Origin: Pseudonocardia autotrophica
GTDB lineage: Bacteria > Actinomycetota > Actinomycetes > Mycobacteriales > Pseudonocardiaceae
Assembly (NCBI RefSeq): GCF_003945385.1
Contig: NZ_AP018920.1
Span: 6,882,001-6,946,000 of the forward strand
Length of the DNA: 64,000 bases
Direction of reading: 5' to 3'
Position 1 is the first letter of the stretch. Each line of letters starts with the position of its first letter. The notes beneath the pieces were generated by a model. The model saw only the letters and a program-made list of their open reading frames with translations, had not been told where the DNA came from and searched no databases. The translations under genes were made by a program, and so were the position numbers. This document shows, one piece after another, positions 26,533 through 34,591 of this stretch.

Positions 26533-27939
26533 ATGGCAGCAGCGGACTCGACACCGAGCCGCACCGAGCACCCGTCTCCCGATGCCGCCGGTCGACCGGA
26601 AATCGCGGAGAAGCTGCTCCGGCTGCGCCGGTTCGTCGCGATGTGCAGCCACCTGTCGGCGGCCGCCGCCCAGCAGAACGATCTCGATGCGATCGTCGGC
26701 CTGCTCGCCTCGGCCACCGGCTCATCGGTCGCGGTGCTCGATCGCGGGCTGGAGGTACTCGCCGAGGCGGGCCCCTGCACCGCCACCGAGATCCTGGCGA
26801 TCGCGCGGGACCACGCGGGGACGGCCGGGTTCAGCCGGATCCTCTCGGCGGCCGCGCGCAACCGGCGCGCGCTGCAGGTTCCGGGGCACCGGCAGGAGAC
26901 ACCGGTGGGCGTCGCACCCGTCTCGGTCGGCAAGGATCTGGCCGGTTACCTGCTGTCCACCGCGGAGCGGGACGGGCCGAACGACACCGGGCTCGGCGAG
27001 GACCTGATGCTGCTGGCCGGCGAGCACGCCGCGATGGTCTGCGGGGTGCTGCTGGGCCGGGACCTGGTGGTCACGGCCGCAGCCGGGCGGGCCCGCCGCG
27101 AACTGGTCGAGGGCCTGCTGCTGGCCCGCGACATCGACCGCGGCGAAGCGACGCAGTGGGCCCAGCACCTGGGTTACGACGAGGCGCTTCCGCATGCGGT
27201 CACCGTGGTACCGCTGCCCCGCGACTCCGATGCCCCGGCCACCGCGGCGATCGTCGAGCAGGTGCTCGGCGCGCTCGCCCCGGAGGCCATCCTCGCGGTC
27301 CGGGCCGACGAGGTGGTCGCGGTCCTGCCCGGTCCCGGCGCGAGCACCACCGCCCGGCCCCCCGGTGCACCACCTCCGAGCGGCACGAAACCGGACGGCG
27401 CGACCTCCGGGACCGCCCTCCCGGCCGCGGTCGCCCGGGCACTGGAGCTGACCGAGGGGCTCGTCGAGGAACTGCACCGGCGCGGCGTGGCGGTTCCCGC
27501 GATCGGGATCGGCAACGAGTGCCGGGCGGCCGCGCAGGTCGCCCGCTCGTACTCGGAGGCCCGCCGGGCACTCACCGCGGGCCTGCGATCACCCGTCCCG
27601 GGCGCGGTGGTGCCGTTCGCCGAGCTGGGGGTGCACCGGCTGCTGTTGCAGTTCCCGGACCCGGCCGAGCTGCGCCGGTTCGGCGACGAGGTGCTCGGGC
27701 AGCTCTTCGCGGACGGCTCCTCGACCGGCGCGGACCTGCTGACGACGCTGTCGGTGTACTTCGAGGAGAACAGCAGCCCGAGCCGCACCGCGCGCCGGCT
27801 GCACGTCCATCCGAACACCGTCGCCTACCGGCTGCGCCGGGTCGAGGAGATCACCGGTCTGCGCCTCGACCTGCACCGGGACCGGTTGATGGCCGAGATC
27901 GCGGTCGAGATCATCGAAGGGTCGAGGTACGGATCATGA
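26533..27939 (+). CDS. PucR/CdaR-type transcriptional regulator
   Basis: A 468-residue regulator with an N-terminal sensory region and a central CdaR/GGDEF-like domain. The C-terminal helix-turn-helix of the PucR type reads SPSRTARRLHVHPNTVAYRL, followed by RVEEITGLRLDLHRDR. It is divergent from the methyl-cycle operon and cotranscribed by ATGA overlap with the fused homocysteine methyltransferase/MTHFR. This makes it the obvious candidate regulator of the whole locus. The ligand is unknown. ATG 26533 fits a leaderless promoter. Confidence 0.87.
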   Translation: MAAADSTPSRTEHPSPDAAGRPEIAEKLLRLRRFVAMCSHLSAAAAQQNDLDAIVGLLASATGSSVAVLDRGLEVLAEAGPCTATEILAIARDHAGTAGFSRILSAAARNRRALQVPGHRQETPVGVAPVSVGKDLAGYLLSTAERDGPNDTGLGEDLMLLAGEHAAMVCGVLLGRDLVVTAAAGRARRELVEGLLLARDIDRGEATQWAQHLGYDEALPHAVTVVPLPRDSDAPATAAIVEQVLGALAPEAILAVRADEVVAVLPGPGASTTARPPGAPPPSGTKPDGATSGTALPAAVARALELTEGLVEELHRRGVAVPAIGIGNECRAAAQVARSYSEARRALTAGLRSPVPGAVVPFAELGVHRLLLQFPDPAELRRFGDEVLGQLFADGSSTGADLLTTLSVYFEENSSPSRTARRLHVHPNTVAYRLRRVEEITGLRLDLHRDRLMAEIAVEIIEGSRYGS

Positions 27940-29744
27940 GCCTGACGGTCTCCGAGTTCCGGGCGATGGTGAGCGGCCGCGTGCTGGTCTGCGACGGCGC
28001 GATGGGCACCATGCTGCACGCCGCGGGCAACGCCCTCGACCAGTCACTGCCCGCACTGTCCTGCTCGGACCCGGATCTGGTCCGGGCGGTGCACGCCCGC
28101 TACGTCGACGCCGGGGTGGACATCGTCCAGTCCAACACCTTCGGTGCCAACCGGCTGCGGCTGCACGAGTTCGGCCTCGCCGACCGGCTCGGCGAGATCA
28201 ACCGCGACGCGGTGCGGATCGCCAGGGAGGCCGCCGGCGCCCGGCCCGGGGTACTGGTGGCGGGATCGGTGTCCCCCGCGGTGAGCGTCCAGCAGCGCAG
28301 ACGGGTCTCCGCGTCGGCCCGCACCGACGCGGTGACCGAGCAGCTGGGGTTGCTCGACGGGGCCGGAGTCGACCTGATCGTCCTGGAGACCTTCGGACAC
28401 CTGGACGAGCTGCTCGAGGCCGCCCGGATCGCGGTCGAGGAGACCGACCTACCGGTGATCGCCCAGGCCACGTTCGGCCCGGACGGTCGCACGCTGAGCG
28501 GCCACCCGGCCCGCGACGTGGCGCACGCGCTCGGTGAGATCGAGGTCGCGGCGATCGGGACGAACTGCACGCTCGGCCCGCGGCACATGCTCGACGTGGT
28601 GCGGGAACTGTGCGAGCACACCGACCTGCCGGTGACCGGCCAGCCCAATGCCGGGTTGCCGCGCCGGACCGGGCCGGCCCGGTTCGAGTACGACATCGAC
28701 GCCGAGTACCTCGTGCGCTACGTCGGGCAGCTGGTCGAGGTGGGGGCCCGGGTCGTCGGCGGATGCTGCGGGACCACACCGACCCAGCTCGCCGGTGTCG
28801 TCGAGCTCGTCCGGGAACGCCAGGCACGCCGGCGGACGACGGTGACCGGCACCGTCCCCGCCGCACCGGCGCCGGCGCCCGCCGTCCGGGACCCGGGCCA
28901 CAGCGACCTGCTGGCGGTCGAGCTGACCCCGGACGACCGGGGAGGCACCGAACAGGCCGTCGACGCCGCGCGCCGGCTGCACGAGCACGGGGTGAACCTG
29001 ATCTCGGTCGGCGCGGGAGGCGGGGTGCGCGCCCGGCTCAGCCCGGTCGACCTCGCGCTGCACCTGCACCAGCGGCTCGGGGTGGACACCGTGGCCACGG
29101 TGTCCACCTGGGACCGCACGATCATGGCCCTGCAGGCCGACCTGCTCGGGGCGCACGCGCTCGGCATGCACCGGATCGTCTGCGAGACCGGCAATCCACC
29201 GCTGGTCGGTGACTACCCGCACGTGGACGGCATCTGGGACGTCGACTCGATCGGCCTGATCGAACTGCTCACCGGGCTCAACGACGGCACCGACTTCTAC
29301 GGGCTCCCGCTGCCGACCCGCACCACCTTCGAGATCGGCGCGCGGATCAACCCGGGCGGCCGGGACCTGGCCGCCGCGGCCGCCCGGGCCCGGGACAAGA
29401 TCGCGGCCGGCGCCCAGTTCCTGATCACCCGGCCGGTCTACGCGGTGGAGGACCTGGAGCGGCTGCTGGAACAGATCGGTGAGCCGCTCCCTCCGGTGCT
29501 GGTCTCGATCCGCCCGCTGAGCGGGTTCGCCGAGGCCGAGTACCTGACCCACGAGGTACCCGACGTGCACGTCCCGCCCCGGGTGCTGGATCTGTTGGAC
29601 CGGGCCGGGAGCGGTGGGCAGCGGGTCGGCCTGGAGCTGGCCACCGAGCTGGCGCAGCAGGTCCGTCCGCTGGCCGGCGGCCTGGTCGTGGTGCCCAACG
29701 GGGATCCGGTGGACACCGTCCTGGCGGTGGCCGGAGAGCGCTGA
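27936..29744 (+). CDS. Fused homocysteine S-methyltransferase / methylenetetrahydrofolate reductase
   Basis: A 602-residue two-domain enzyme. Residues about 1-300 are a homocysteine S-methyltransferase barrel (LVCDGAMGTMLHAAG) with zinc Cys in GTNCTLGP and GGCCGTTP. Residues about 320-602 are a MetF-like barrel (VSTWDRTIMALQADLLGAHA, FEIGARINPGG, GAQFLITRPVYAVEDLERLL). The same fusion is known as YitJ in Bacillus, where it couples methyl-folate production to methionine synthesis. It duplicates both activities of the divergent operon. A Pro/Ala linker joins the domains. Confidence 0.9.
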   Translation: MSLTVSEFRAMVSGRVLVCDGAMGTMLHAAGNALDQSLPALSCSDPDLVRAVHARYVDAGVDIVQSNTFGANRLRLHEFGLADRLGEINRDAVRIAREAAGARPGVLVAGSVSPAVSVQQRRRVSASARTDAVTEQLGLLDGAGVDLIVLETFGHLDELLEAARIAVEETDLPVIAQATFGPDGRTLSGHPARDVAHALGEIEVAAIGTNCTLGPRHMLDVVRELCEHTDLPVTGQPNAGLPRRTGPARFEYDIDAEYLVRYVGQLVEVGARVVGGCCGTTPTQLAGVVELVRERQARRRTTVTGTVPAAPAPAPAVRDPGHSDLLAVELTPDDRGGTEQAVDAARRLHEHGVNLISVGAGGGVRARLSPVDLALHLHQRLGVDTVATVSTWDRTIMALQADLLGAHALGMHRIVCETGNPPLVGDYPHVDGIWDVDSIGLIELLTGLNDGTDFYGLPLPTRTTFEIGARINPGGRDLAAAAARARDKIAAGAQFLITRPVYAVEDLERLLEQIGEPLPPVLVSIRPLSGFAEAEYLTHEVPDVHVPPRVLDLLDRAGSGGQRVGLELATELAQQVRPLAGGLVVVPNGDPVDTVLAVAGER

Positions 29745-29755
29745 TCCCGGCCCCC

Positions 29756-29787
29756 TCGAGCGGCCCGTCACGTCGAGCGGCCCGTCA
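29756..29787. repeat. 15-bp direct repeat at a convergent gene junction
   Basis: TCGAGCGGCCCGTCA occurs twice (29756-29770 and 29773-29787), the second copy covering the stop codon of the next minus-strand gene. It probably arose by local duplication. It marks the boundary between the methyl-cycle locus and the catabolic island. Confidence 0.6.
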
Positions 29788-30591
29788 TCGGGCGGGGCCG
29801 AAGTAGTAGTCGTGCGCCGCGTGGTGGATCCGCTCGCGGACCGCCGGATCGGGCACGATCCGGGCGAACGACGCCAGCTCGGCCGCGTAGCCGGTGGGTT
29901 CGCGGGCCCCGACGAACGGGGCGTCGCTTCCCCAGAACACCCGGTCCGGCCCGGCCCGGGAGATCAGCTCCGCAGCAGTACCGACGAGCCGCTCCGCGGC
30001 CGGCCGGAAGCGGTACCCGGCGGACAGCTTGACCCGCACCCGTCCGGTGTCCAGCGCGCGCAGCAGTGCCTCGCCGCCCGGCGTCCGGTAGCCGAGTTCG
30101 GGATGCGGGTCGCCGAAGTGGTCCACGACGACCGGCACCCCGTGCCCGCACAGCCCGGCCAGCACCGGAGCCAGACGATCGCGTTCCACGTTGAGCTCGA
30201 CGTGCATGCCCAGATCGGCGACCGTGTCCAGCACCCGCCGGTAGCCCGGATCGGCCGGGTCCGGGAGCTCGGCGCGCCTGCGCCACTGGAACCGGATCCC
30301 GGCGACGCCGGCGGCGGTGCACCGGGCACGCAGCTCCGCCGGATCCGTGCCGGGACCGGCCGTCACCGTGCCCCGCAGCCTCGGGTTCCGGCGGAGTGCG
30401 GCCACCGTGTAGGCGTCGTCGGCGAGCAGGCTCATCGCGGAGACGACCCCGTGGGTCACCCCGTGCCGCTGCATCAGCGTCTCGAACTCCTCGACCGGCA
30501 GGGCGCGCTCGGGCACCGTCCACGCGTGCGCGGCCATCGGCAGCGCCCCGGTGAACAGGTGCACGTGCGTGTCGACGAGCACCGGGCTCAT
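29785..30591 (-). CDS. Amidohydrolase-superfamily enzyme (PF04909 type)
   Basis: A 268-residue TIM-barrel metal-dependent hydrolase. The N-terminal metal motif is VDTHVHLF, with VVDHFGDPH in the middle and the late Asp in WGSDAPFVG. This subfamily includes lactone hydrolases such as 2-pyrone-4,6-dicarboxylate lactonase and ACMSD-like decarboxylases in aromatic catabolism. ATG 30591 overlaps the stop of a second, related amidohydrolase. It ends the minus-strand operon of the island. Substrate unknown. Confidence 0.82.
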   Translation of the reverse strand: MSPVLVDTHVHLFTGALPMAAHAWTVPERALPVEEFETLMQRHGVTHGVVSAMSLLADDAYTVAALRRNPRLRGTVTAGPGTDPAELRARCTAAGVAGIRFQWRRRAELPDPADPGYRRVLDTVADLGMHVELNVERDRLAPVLAGLCGHGVPVVVDHFGDPHPELGYRTPGGEALLRALDTGRVRVKLSAGYRFRPAAERLVGTAAELISRAGPDRVFWGSDAPFVGAREPTGYAAELASFARIVPDPAVRERIHHAAHDYYFGPAR

Positions 30592-31424
30592 CCCGCCGTC
30601 GCCGGCCGGAGGCCGTAGAGCCGGGCCGCGGTGCCGCCGAGCACCGCGGTGGCGTCGGCCGCGGAGAGCCCGGCGACCGCGCGCCGCGCGGTCGCGACCA
30701 TGCCGGCGTACTCGCCGCGGGTCTGGGTGACGTCCGAGCCCCACAGCACCCGGCTCGCACCGAACCGCGCGACCGACCAGTCCACCGGGCGGGCCGGGTC
30801 GTCGAACCGGGCCAGGTTCAACGTGGTGATCTTGACGTGCACCTGCTCGTGATCGGTCAGCGCGAGCAACGGTTCGGCCCCGGCCGGCGGCCCGGTCACG
30901 TCCACCGCGGCGATGTGGTCCAGCACGACCGGGACGCCGGGCACCGCGTCGAGCACTGCGGGCAGCCCGCGCAGCACCTCCGCGGAGTTCCACCGGTAGA
31001 TGTGCAGGCACATCGACAATCCGGTGTCCGCCGCGGCGGCCCAGACCGCGCGGGCCTCGGGTCCCGCGAACCAGCCGGTCCCGGCCGGGCCGCCGTGCTG
31101 ATCGCCGCCGGGGGCGGTGAGCCGGATCGCGACCGCACCGCGCTCGGCCAGCCGGTGCACGGTGCCTACCGCGTCCGGGGCCTGCCCGTCGATCACGCAC
31201 ATCGCCCGCACCCGGTCCGGGTGCCGGGCGGCGGCATCGAGCACGTAGCTGTTGTCGAAGCCGTACACATGTGCCCGCTGCACCGCGATCGCGGCATCGG
31301 CTCCGTTGTCCCGCAACGCTTCCAGTAGCCGTTCGACGGGCATCAGGGCGTTCGGCGACGCGCCGGGAAGGTGCGGGTAGCCCGGCTCGTCGGTGACCAG
31401 GTGGGCATGCGCATCGATGAGCAC
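30588..31424 (-). CDS. Amidohydrolase-superfamily enzyme (PF04909 type)
   Basis: A 278-residue barrel hydrolase with IDAHAHLV at the N-terminus, VVLDHIAAVDV near residue 170 and WGSDVTQTRG near residue 235. Related to its downstream neighbour at family level but clearly divergent, so two steps or two subunits are possible. Lactonase, hydrolase or decarboxylase activity on a ring-cleavage product is a reasonable guess. ATG 31424; 24 bp separate it from the lipocalin-like gene. Confidence 0.82.
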   Translation of the reverse strand: MLIDAHAHLVTDEPGYPHLPGASPNALMPVERLLEALRDNGADAAIAVQRAHVYGFDNSYVLDAAARHPDRVRAMCVIDGQAPDAVGTVHRLAERGAVAIRLTAPGGDQHGGPAGTGWFAGPEARAVWAAAADTGLSMCLHIYRWNSAEVLRGLPAVLDAVPGVPVVLDHIAAVDVTGPPAGAEPLLALTDHEQVHVKITTLNLARFDDPARPVDWSVARFGASRVLWGSDVTQTRGEYAGMVATARRAVAGLSAADATAVLGGTAARLYGLRPATAG

Positions 31425-31448
31425 CTCGTCGATCCTCTCTCTGACGGG

Positions 31449-31868
31449 TCAGCTGCGGCGACGCCAGCGCAGCACCGGCGTCGGTGCCGGGCCGGGCTCC
31501 GCGACCCGCAGCACCAGGTCGGTGCCGGTCAGCTCGACCCGCCGGACGAGCGTGGTGCCGATCCAGTTGGGGTGGATGCAGGCCTCGACGTGGTGGGATA
31601 CCCGGTCGCCGTGCCAGGTGTAGCGGCCGGAGTAGCCGCCGTAGGCGCGGACCGCGGCGAGCTTCTCGGCATCGGTGGTGAACCGCCAGTTCGCGGTCGC
31701 GGGCGCGGGCCGGTCCCCGGCCATGTAGTGCACGGCCAGGTCACCGGCCGCGGTGTAGATCAGCCGCCCGAGCGGCTCCCGGCCGAGCGGGAAGCGCTCG
31801 CCCGGTTCGGCGTCCGGTACCTCGTAGCCGACCAGCTCCCAGGCTCCGACGAGCGGACAGCCGGTCAC
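31449..31868 (-). CDS. Lipocalin-like domain protein
   Basis: A 139-residue beta-barrel-type protein: LVGAWELVGYEVPDAEPGE opens the domain, then GRLIYTAAGDLAVHYMAGDRP, typical of the lipocalin-like PF13924 family. No signal peptide, so it is cytoplasmic. Members sit in many catabolic and secondary-metabolite clusters as small-molecule binders or isomerase-like enzymes. GTG 31868 overlaps the aldolase stop (GTGA). Confidence 0.75.
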   Translation of the reverse strand: MTGCPLVGAWELVGYEVPDAEPGERFPLGREPLGRLIYTAAGDLAVHYMAGDRPAPATANWRFTTDAEKLAAVRAYGGYSGRYTWHGDRVSHHVEACIHPNWIGTTLVRRVELTGTDLVLRVAEPGPAPTPVLRWRRRS

Positions 31869-32644
31869 CGGGTCCCCCGCAATCCGGCACGCACTCCACC
31901 GACCAGCGCGTCGGCGGCCCTGGCGAGCAGGGTCGCGTCGTTGCCGATCACCACGAAGCCGTGTCCCAGCTCGGCGGCCCGCAGCGCACCGTCCACACCG
32001 GCGCTCGCCGCCCCGCACGGTTTCCCGGCGGCCGCGGCGGCGGCCCGGCCGGTGTCCAGCAGCGCGCGCACGGCAGGTTCGCCGGCGCCGAGCCCGAGCG
32101 ACAACGCCAGGTCCCCGGCGCCGAGGAAGACCGCGTCCACCCCGTCCACCGCCAGGATCTCCGGCGCCGCCTCGATCGCCTCCGCGCTCTCCAGCTGCGG
32201 GATGCACAGCACCTGCTCGTTGCCGAACCGGGTGTACTCCGCCCGGGACAGCAGGCCCCAGCGCCCGGCCCGGCTGGTCCCGCCGGCGCCCCGCGCACCG
32301 TGCGGCGGGAACCGCATCGCGGACACCACCGCGCGGGCCTGCTCGGCGTCGTCCACGTGCGGGACCAGGATCCCGCAGGCACCGGAGTCGAGCACCCGGC
32401 CGATCGTGGCGGGTTCGTGGCCGGGCACCCGGACCAGCGGGGTCATCCCGTACGCGCGGGCCAGCACGATCATCCCGGCGGCGGTCTGCAGGTCGAGCGG
32501 GGCGTGTTCGAGGTCGATGACCACGAAGTCGATCCCGACCGCGGCCATGATCTCCACGCTCTCGGTGGTGGCCAGCTTGATCCAGGCCCCGACCGCGGGG
32601 GCGCCCGGTTCCCGGCCGGTGAGCGCGCCGGGCAGGTCAGCCAC
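31865..32644 (-). CDS. HpcH/HpaI-family aldolase
   Basis: A 259-residue class II pyruvate-type aldolase. Characteristic segments are VVIDLEHAPLDLQTA with the catalytic His, MTPLVRVPGHEPATIGRVLD, GILVPHVDDAEQA, CIPQLES with the metal Glu, and VFLGAGDLALSLGL with the metal Asp. The family cleaves 4-hydroxy-2-oxoacids to pyruvate or oxaloacetate-type products plus an aldehyde, a typical last step of aromatic ring degradation. It overlaps the cupin gene by 8 bp and the lipocalin-like gene by 4 bp. Confidence 0.87.
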   Translation of the reverse strand: MADLPGALTGREPGAPAVGAWIKLATTESVEIMAAVGIDFVVIDLEHAPLDLQTAAGMIVLARAYGMTPLVRVPGHEPATIGRVLDSGACGILVPHVDDAEQARAVVSAMRFPPHGARGAGGTSRAGRWGLLSRAEYTRFGNEQVLCIPQLESAEAIEAAPEILAVDGVDAVFLGAGDLALSLGLGAGEPAVRALLDTGRAAAAAAGKPCGAASAGVDGALRAAELGHGFVVIGNDATLLARAADALVGGVRAGLRGTR

Positions 32645-33566
32645 CGGACACCCACTCCGGGGCCGGGTACTCGTCGGCGTTGCGGACCCATCCGGGCTTG
32701 GCCGAGAAGTCGGCCCGCGGCGGGCTGAAGATGTCGATCAGCTGGTGCTCTCCGTCGCCGATCGCCCGGCTGGTGTGCTCGGTCGGCGGCGGGATGATCG
32801 CCACGCCGGGGCTGCCGATCTCGGCGTGCACGTCCGGCCGCCACTGGGAGAGCTTCGCCGTCCACGGGGTCCGGACGTGATGCACGTAGTCCCCGGCCAC
32901 GGTCAGCGAGCACTGCTCGAAGTCGTCGTGGTGGTGCGGGGAGAGCCGGTCCGGGTCACGGGGCCCGTGCTTCGGGTCGCCGAAGTTCACCATGAACGCG
33001 CTGGACCGGAAGATCCGCCCGAACCGGTCCGGCGAGACCGGGTGGTCGGCGTTGCGGTACACCCGGATCCGTGGCCCACCGACCGGGTCCGGCCACGGCT
33101 CCGGCCGGGCCACCCTGGGGTGCGGCTCCCGGTAGCTCTCCGCGTTGTGGCAGCGCGGCAGCAGATCGGCGGCCCGGACGTCGAACAGCCGGACCAGATC
33201 GAGGTCGCCGGCCGCGGTGAGGTCGCTCCCCCCGGCCGGCACGATCGCGATCCCGCGGCCGGCCAGCTCGGCGGCGCCCGCGGTGTCGTGACCGATCCGG
33301 ACGTTCCCTCCGTCGTGCGGGACGACGACCAGGTACTCGTGCCGCTGCAGCTCGGCCGGCCGGGCCAGCGGGTCGCCGGCGACGGCCCGGGTGTAGGCCA
33401 GCACGAAGTTCTGCCCGCGGACATTCCAGGTGCGGCTGCCCGCCTCGCTCACCTCGGACGGCGCCAGGTCGTCCAGCGCGAACGCCTGGAACTCGGCGAC
33501 CGGCTCGTCGGACCGGGTCGCGGTACCCCCGGGCAGCGTCGCCCGGGGGTCGGTGGGGCTGTACAC
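32637..33566 (-). CDS. Cupin-domain protein
   Basis: A 309-residue protein with a C-terminal cupin. PHHHDDFEQCSLTVAGDYVH carries the His/Glu metal ligands of motif 1 and PPPTEHTSRAIGDGEHQLID the second-motif His. An N-terminal half, with VLAYTRAVAGDP and HEYLVVVPHDGGNVRIG, may be a second, degenerate cupin. It could be a dioxygenase or an isomerase; the family does not decide. GTG 33566 has AGGAA upstream. Confidence 0.72.
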   Translation of the reverse strand: MYSPTDPRATLPGGTATRSDEPVAEFQAFALDDLAPSEVSEAGSRTWNVRGQNFVLAYTRAVAGDPLARPAELQRHEYLVVVPHDGGNVRIGHDTAGAAELAGRGIAIVPAGGSDLTAAGDLDLVRLFDVRAADLLPRCHNAESYREPHPRVARPEPWPDPVGGPRIRVYRNADHPVSPDRFGRIFRSSAFMVNFGDPKHGPRDPDRLSPHHHDDFEQCSLTVAGDYVHHVRTPWTAKLSQWRPDVHAEIGSPGVAIIPPPTEHTSRAIGDGEHQLIDIFSPPRADFSAKPGWVRNADEYPAPEWVSGG

Positions 33567-33589
33567 GACGTTCCTCCGTCTCGTGGCGG

Positions 33590-34483
33590 TCAGCGGTCCA
33601 GGCCGAGCAGGTACGACGGGTTGTCCCGGACGATCATCCCCAGGTCCTTCTCCGGCAGCCCCAGGTCGAGCAGCGCCCCGCCCACCCGGATGAAGGAGTC
33701 GACCGGCATCGGACGGCCGTGCTGGCCGAGGTCGGAGGCCAGCACGGTGTGCTCCGGCCCGATCGCCGAGATCCACTCCATCAGCTGTTCCGGCCCGCCC
33801 TTGGCCTGCGCCACCTCGGGGTCGTACATCGCGGTCTCGTGCTCGATGTAGGCGCCGAGCGCGGTGAACTCGCGGCACTGCTGCGGGTCCGAGCCGATCA
33901 CGAAGTTGGGATGGCTGAGCACCATCCGGCTCACGCCGAGCTCGGCGGCCGTGCCGAAGACCAGCCGGACGTCGTCCGGCGCGAGGTGCCCGGCGGAGAG
34001 CAGCGCATCGGCCTCGACGATCAGCTCGATCACCCGGCGGGCCTGCGGCAGCAGTGCGCCGGAGGCGTCCCGGACATCGGTCCGGCTACTGCTCAACGGG
34101 ATCGTCGGCGTCGGGAAACCACCACCGGAGTTGTGGTGATCGATGTGCGCCGAGGACGAGATCGTCGGGAACCAGACGCATCGCCCGCCCATCCGCAGGC
34201 TCAGCTCGACGGCGTACGGGTTGATGCCGCCGACGAACTGGTTCAGCGCGATCCCGCCGTAGACCTGCGTGGACAGCCCACTCAGCTGTTCGCGCACCGC
34301 CAGCAGGTCCATCACCGTGTTGTGGTGGTGCGACTTGGCCAGCAGCGCACGCATCCCGAGCCGGGCACCGTCCCGGGCCGCCTCGACGTGGTCGAACCGG
34401 CGGGGCAACGGATTGGGCCCGGAATGACAGTGCAGGTCGACGAGCCCGTGCAGGACCCGTTCGATCGCGGTGGCTCCGGTCAT
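33590..34483 (-). CDS. DUF6282-type metal-dependent hydrolase
   Basis: A 297-residue amidohydrolase-like protein. Metal-ligand motifs are DLHCHSGPNP near the N-terminus, AKSHHHNTV, HIDHHNSGGG, LSHPNF and a late ASDLGQHGRP, resembling DUF6282 proteins. ATG 34483 is preferred to GTG 34489 because GGGGAG would overlap the latter. It is the first gene of the minus-strand operon and diverges from the IpdB-like gene. Probably hydrolyses a cyclic amide, imide or lactone, which is inference. Confidence 0.75.
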   Translation of the reverse strand: MTGATAIERVLHGLVDLHCHSGPNPLPRRFDHVEAARDGARLGMRALLAKSHHHNTVMDLLAVREQLSGLSTQVYGGIALNQFVGGINPYAVELSLRMGGRCVWFPTISSSAHIDHHNSGGGFPTPTIPLSSSRTDVRDASGALLPQARRVIELIVEADALLSAGHLAPDDVRLVFGTAAELGVSRMVLSHPNFVIGSDPQQCREFTALGAYIEHETAMYDPEVAQAKGGPEQLMEWISAIGPEHTVLASDLGQHGRPMPVDSFIRVGGALLDLGLPEKDLGMIVRDNPSYLLGLDR

Positions 34484-34504
34484 CGACACTCCCCATCCGC
34501 AGCG

Positions 34505-34535
34505 TGTTGTAACAACAATCGGACGTAGTGTACGT
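34505..34535. promoter_or_regulatory. Two adjacent palindromes in the divergent promoter region
   Basis: TGTTGT-A-ACAACA (34505-34517) and ACGTA-GTG-TACGT (34523-34535) are both perfect. The motif AATCGGAC (34517-34524) bridges them. The region serves the DUF6282 operon on one side and the IpdB-like operon on the other, so a shared regulator is likely. Confidence 0.6.
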
Positions 34536-34591
34536 TAATCGTGAACTCACGGGTGTGCAAGGGTTGCCGCCGCAGGAGAGTGGGAGGCGCC

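Noticed and set aside
29785..33566. The lipocalin-like, aldolase and cupin genes as a secondary-metabolite biosynthetic cluster
   Set aside because: No synthase, NRPS/PKS, terpene or RiPP genes are in the window; the company kept is catabolic.
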